Below are positions 33,487 through 34,919 of a stretch of DNA of 34,919 bases, piece by piece. The notes beneath the pieces were generated by a model that worked only from the letters and a program-made list of their open reading frames with translations, was not told where the DNA came from and did no database searches. The stretch comes from Bacillota bacterium (GTDB lineage: Bacteria > Bacillota > DTU030 > DUMP01): positions 1 to 34,919 of the forward strand of contig DURJ01000002.1 in assembly GCA_012837285.1 (NCBI GenBank), in the 5' to 3' direction. The position numbers were made by a program, and so were the translations under genes. Position 1 is the stretch's first letter. Each line of letters starts with the position of its first letter.

Positions 33487-34631
33487 GCAAAGACTGGCAG
33501 ATAAGGATCATAAGAGTGGCGGCACCGGTGGTGGCCATACTGTTGGCAGCGTTTCTGAGTTCTTTGGTAATCTTGGCGATCGGGAAGAGCCCGCTGGCAG
33601 TGTTTGCCACCATGTTCAGCTTTAGTTTTCGCCGTCTGGACAGTATCGCTATTATTCTGCACAATGCTACGCCCTTAATCTTTTCCGGGTTAGCAGTGTC
33701 CATCGGTTTTCATATGGGACTCTTTAATATCGGGGTGGAAGGGCAGTATCTTATGGGCGCCTTTACGGCAGCTCTGGTGGGGTTTGCCGTTAAAGGGCTG
33801 CCCCAGGCGATTCATCTGCCGCTCACTATCGCGGCCGGGATTGCCGGAGGTCTGATCTGGTCCTTCCTGCCTATTTATCTAAAAGTCAAGCGCGGCGTTC
33901 ATGAAGTGATCAGCACCATTATGTTTAACTATATTTCGTATTCTCTGATCCACTACTTTATTGCGGACTTGTTTTTGGACCGAACACAGAAATTAGTTAT
34001 GGGACTGGGCAGTCCGCTGATGCGAATGCCGAAACTTTTACCGACGGCTCTTATGCCTCGGTTGCACGGTTTCCTAGCGCTGTTTGGCCTTACACTACCG
34101 AAACATGTGTATCTTAACTGGTTTTTCCCGTTGGCCTGTTTGCTGGCCGGCGGAGTCTATTATTTGCTTTTGGGAACGCCCTTTGGGTTCGAGCTTAGGG
34201 CAGTGGGGCACAACGCCGAGGCGGCCCGGGCGGCCGGTATTGCGCCGGAAAGGGTTTATCTGAAAGGATTCTTGCTGAGCGGGGCTATTGCCGGGCTGGT
34301 GGGGCTGTCTAACTTGCTGGGTTTTTCCGGCTATATGGATTTGGATTTTCCGCGCAGTTATGGTTTTGACGGTATTGCTGTAGCTTTAATTGCCCGCAAC
34401 AACCCTTTCGGCATTATTTTTTCCGCCATCTTATTTGGTTTCTTGAACCGGGGCGCGGAAGGAGTCCAGACTTTCCTCAATGTACCCATGGATACAGTGG
34501 TTATTCTTCAGGCCCTTATGATCCTGTCCATTGTGATCATCAACAAGGTCATTGAGGATTACTTGAAGCGTCTGGCTCAAAAGGAGGTGGCCAAGGGTGT
34601 TTCTGACCGAACTGTTGGCATCGAGCTTTAG
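33483..34631 (+). CDS. nucleoside-type ABC transporter permease 1
   Basis: A 382-residue BPD_transp_2 membrane protein with about nine to ten hydrophobic segments. Signature parts: GLAVSIGFHMGLFNIGVEGQYLMGA at about 72-96, the VKRGVHEVISTIMFNYIS cytoplasmic loop, and GHNAEAARAAGIAPERVYLKGFLLSGAIAGLVG, the coupling loop equivalent of the EAA motif. This corresponds to YufP/NupB-type permeases of BMP transporters. ATG 33483 overlaps the ATPase stop; its 3' end overlaps permease 2 by 35 bases. Confidence 0.92.
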   Translation: MSKDWQIRIIRVAAPVVAILLAAFLSSLVILAIGKSPLAVFATMFSFSFRRLDSIAIILHNATPLIFSGLAVSIGFHMGLFNIGVEGQYLMGAFTAALVGFAVKGLPQAIHLPLTIAAGIAGGLIWSFLPIYLKVKRGVHEVISTIMFNYISYSLIHYFIADLFLDRTQKLVMGLGSPLMRMPKLLPTALMPRLHGFLALFGLTLPKHVYLNWFFPLACLLAGGVYYLLLGTPFGFELRAVGHNAEAARAAGIAPERVYLKGFLLSGAIAGLVGLSNLLGFSGYMDLDFPRSYGFDGIAVALIARNNPFGIIFSAILFGFLNRGAEGVQTFLNVPMDTVVILQALMILSIVIINKVIEDYLKRLAQKEVAKGVSDRTVGIEL

Positions 34632-34919
34632 AATGGGTGTTCCTATTTTGTTGGTATCGCTGGGGGCGGTGTTTTCGGAGCGAAGCGGTGTGGTCAACAT
34701 CGGGCTGGAAGGGATGATGGTGGTCGGATCGTTTTGGGGTGCGCTGGGGGCTTACTTTCTGGGCCCGGTCAGCGGCTTCTTGCTGGCGGCGGTGGCGGGC
34801 CTAGTGTTGGCGCTTATACATGCCTTGGCTACAGTCACCTTTCGCGTGGAGCATGTGGTGAGCGGTGTGGCCCTTAATATTCTGGCTTACGGTAGCAGTC
34901 GCTTCATGAGCCAGGCTAT
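34597..34919 (+). CDS. nucleoside-type ABC transporter permease 2 (partial, runs off the window)
   Basis: The first 107 residues of the second BPD_transp_2 permease (YufQ-like): a short N-terminal helix, then GVPILLVSLGAVFSERSGVVNIGLEGMMVVGSF, the usual opening of this subunit, and VEHVVSGVALNILAYG near the edge. GTG 34597 follows AAGGAGG by nine bases and lies inside the upstream permease gene. The 3' part, expected to be about 200 residues more, is outside the window. Confidence 0.9.
   Translation, partial: MFLTELLASSFRMGVPILLVSLGAVFSERSGVVNIGLEGMMVVGSFWGALGAYFLGPVSGFLLAAVAGLVLALIHALATVTFRVEHVVSGVALNILAYGSSRFMSQA

Overview
The window reads as chromosomal DNA of a Gram-positive, Clostridia-like member of the Bacillota. 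Supporting signs are strong AGGAGG-type ribosome binding sites with many GTG and TTG starts, tightly overlapping genes, IreB/UPF0297, Lgt-type lipoprotein processing, a formate-tetrahydrofolate ligase, and a ykkC-type riboswitch in front of purine genes. No rRNA, tRNA, CRISPR array, phage or intact insertion sequence was seen. The species cannot be named from the sequence.

Layout: (1) 1-5800: the tail of an upstream gene, a secreted two-domain protein, the tRNA t6A group tsaE-tsaB-rimI and tsaD (interrupted by an inverted GNAT gene), a cluster of DnaA-box-like 9-mers, a broken lgt, and a YigZ/IMPACT gene on the minus strand. (2) 5935-8966: a self-contained betaine/choline-type ABC transporter operon with promoter, long leader and terminator. 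(3) 8974-12464: an operon of a LOR/SDH (TIGR00300) protein, a BusR-like GntR-RCK_C regulator, IreB/ReoM and MurA. (4) 12588-14832: an MBL-fold hydrolase and a VanW/G5 envelope protein. (5) 14917-28733: purine synthesis, with guaA, a 6S-RNA-like hairpin, a promoter, a PRPP-type ykkC riboswitch with its terminator, then purE, purL, purF, purM, purN, purH, purD, fhs and folD. The last two make formyl-THF and methenyl-THF species that feed PurN and PurH. (6) 28765-30628: yhdT-panF pantothenate uptake under a promoter flanked by an inverted repeat. (7) 30658-end: a BMP-type nucleoside ABC importer, running off the window.

The most striking observation is that glutamine use looks eroded across the purine pathway. 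GuaA keeps an intact ATP-pyrophosphatase half, but its glutaminase half has lost Cys, His and Glu of the catalytic triad (now Gly83, Gln170, Gln172). PurF keeps its N-terminal Cys but has Leu in place of the glutamine-binding Arg of the VRY motif. PurL is the small type that normally needs PurQ and PurS, and neither is present in the cluster (purC and purK are also missing). Together these suggest purine synthesis driven partly by free ammonia; this is an inference that needs the rest of the genome. Two other gene arrangements are informative: ireB/reoM overlaps murA, whose product's stability is controlled by IreB/ReoM in other Firmicutes, and a BusR-type c-di-AMP sensor lies next to an osmolyte importer.
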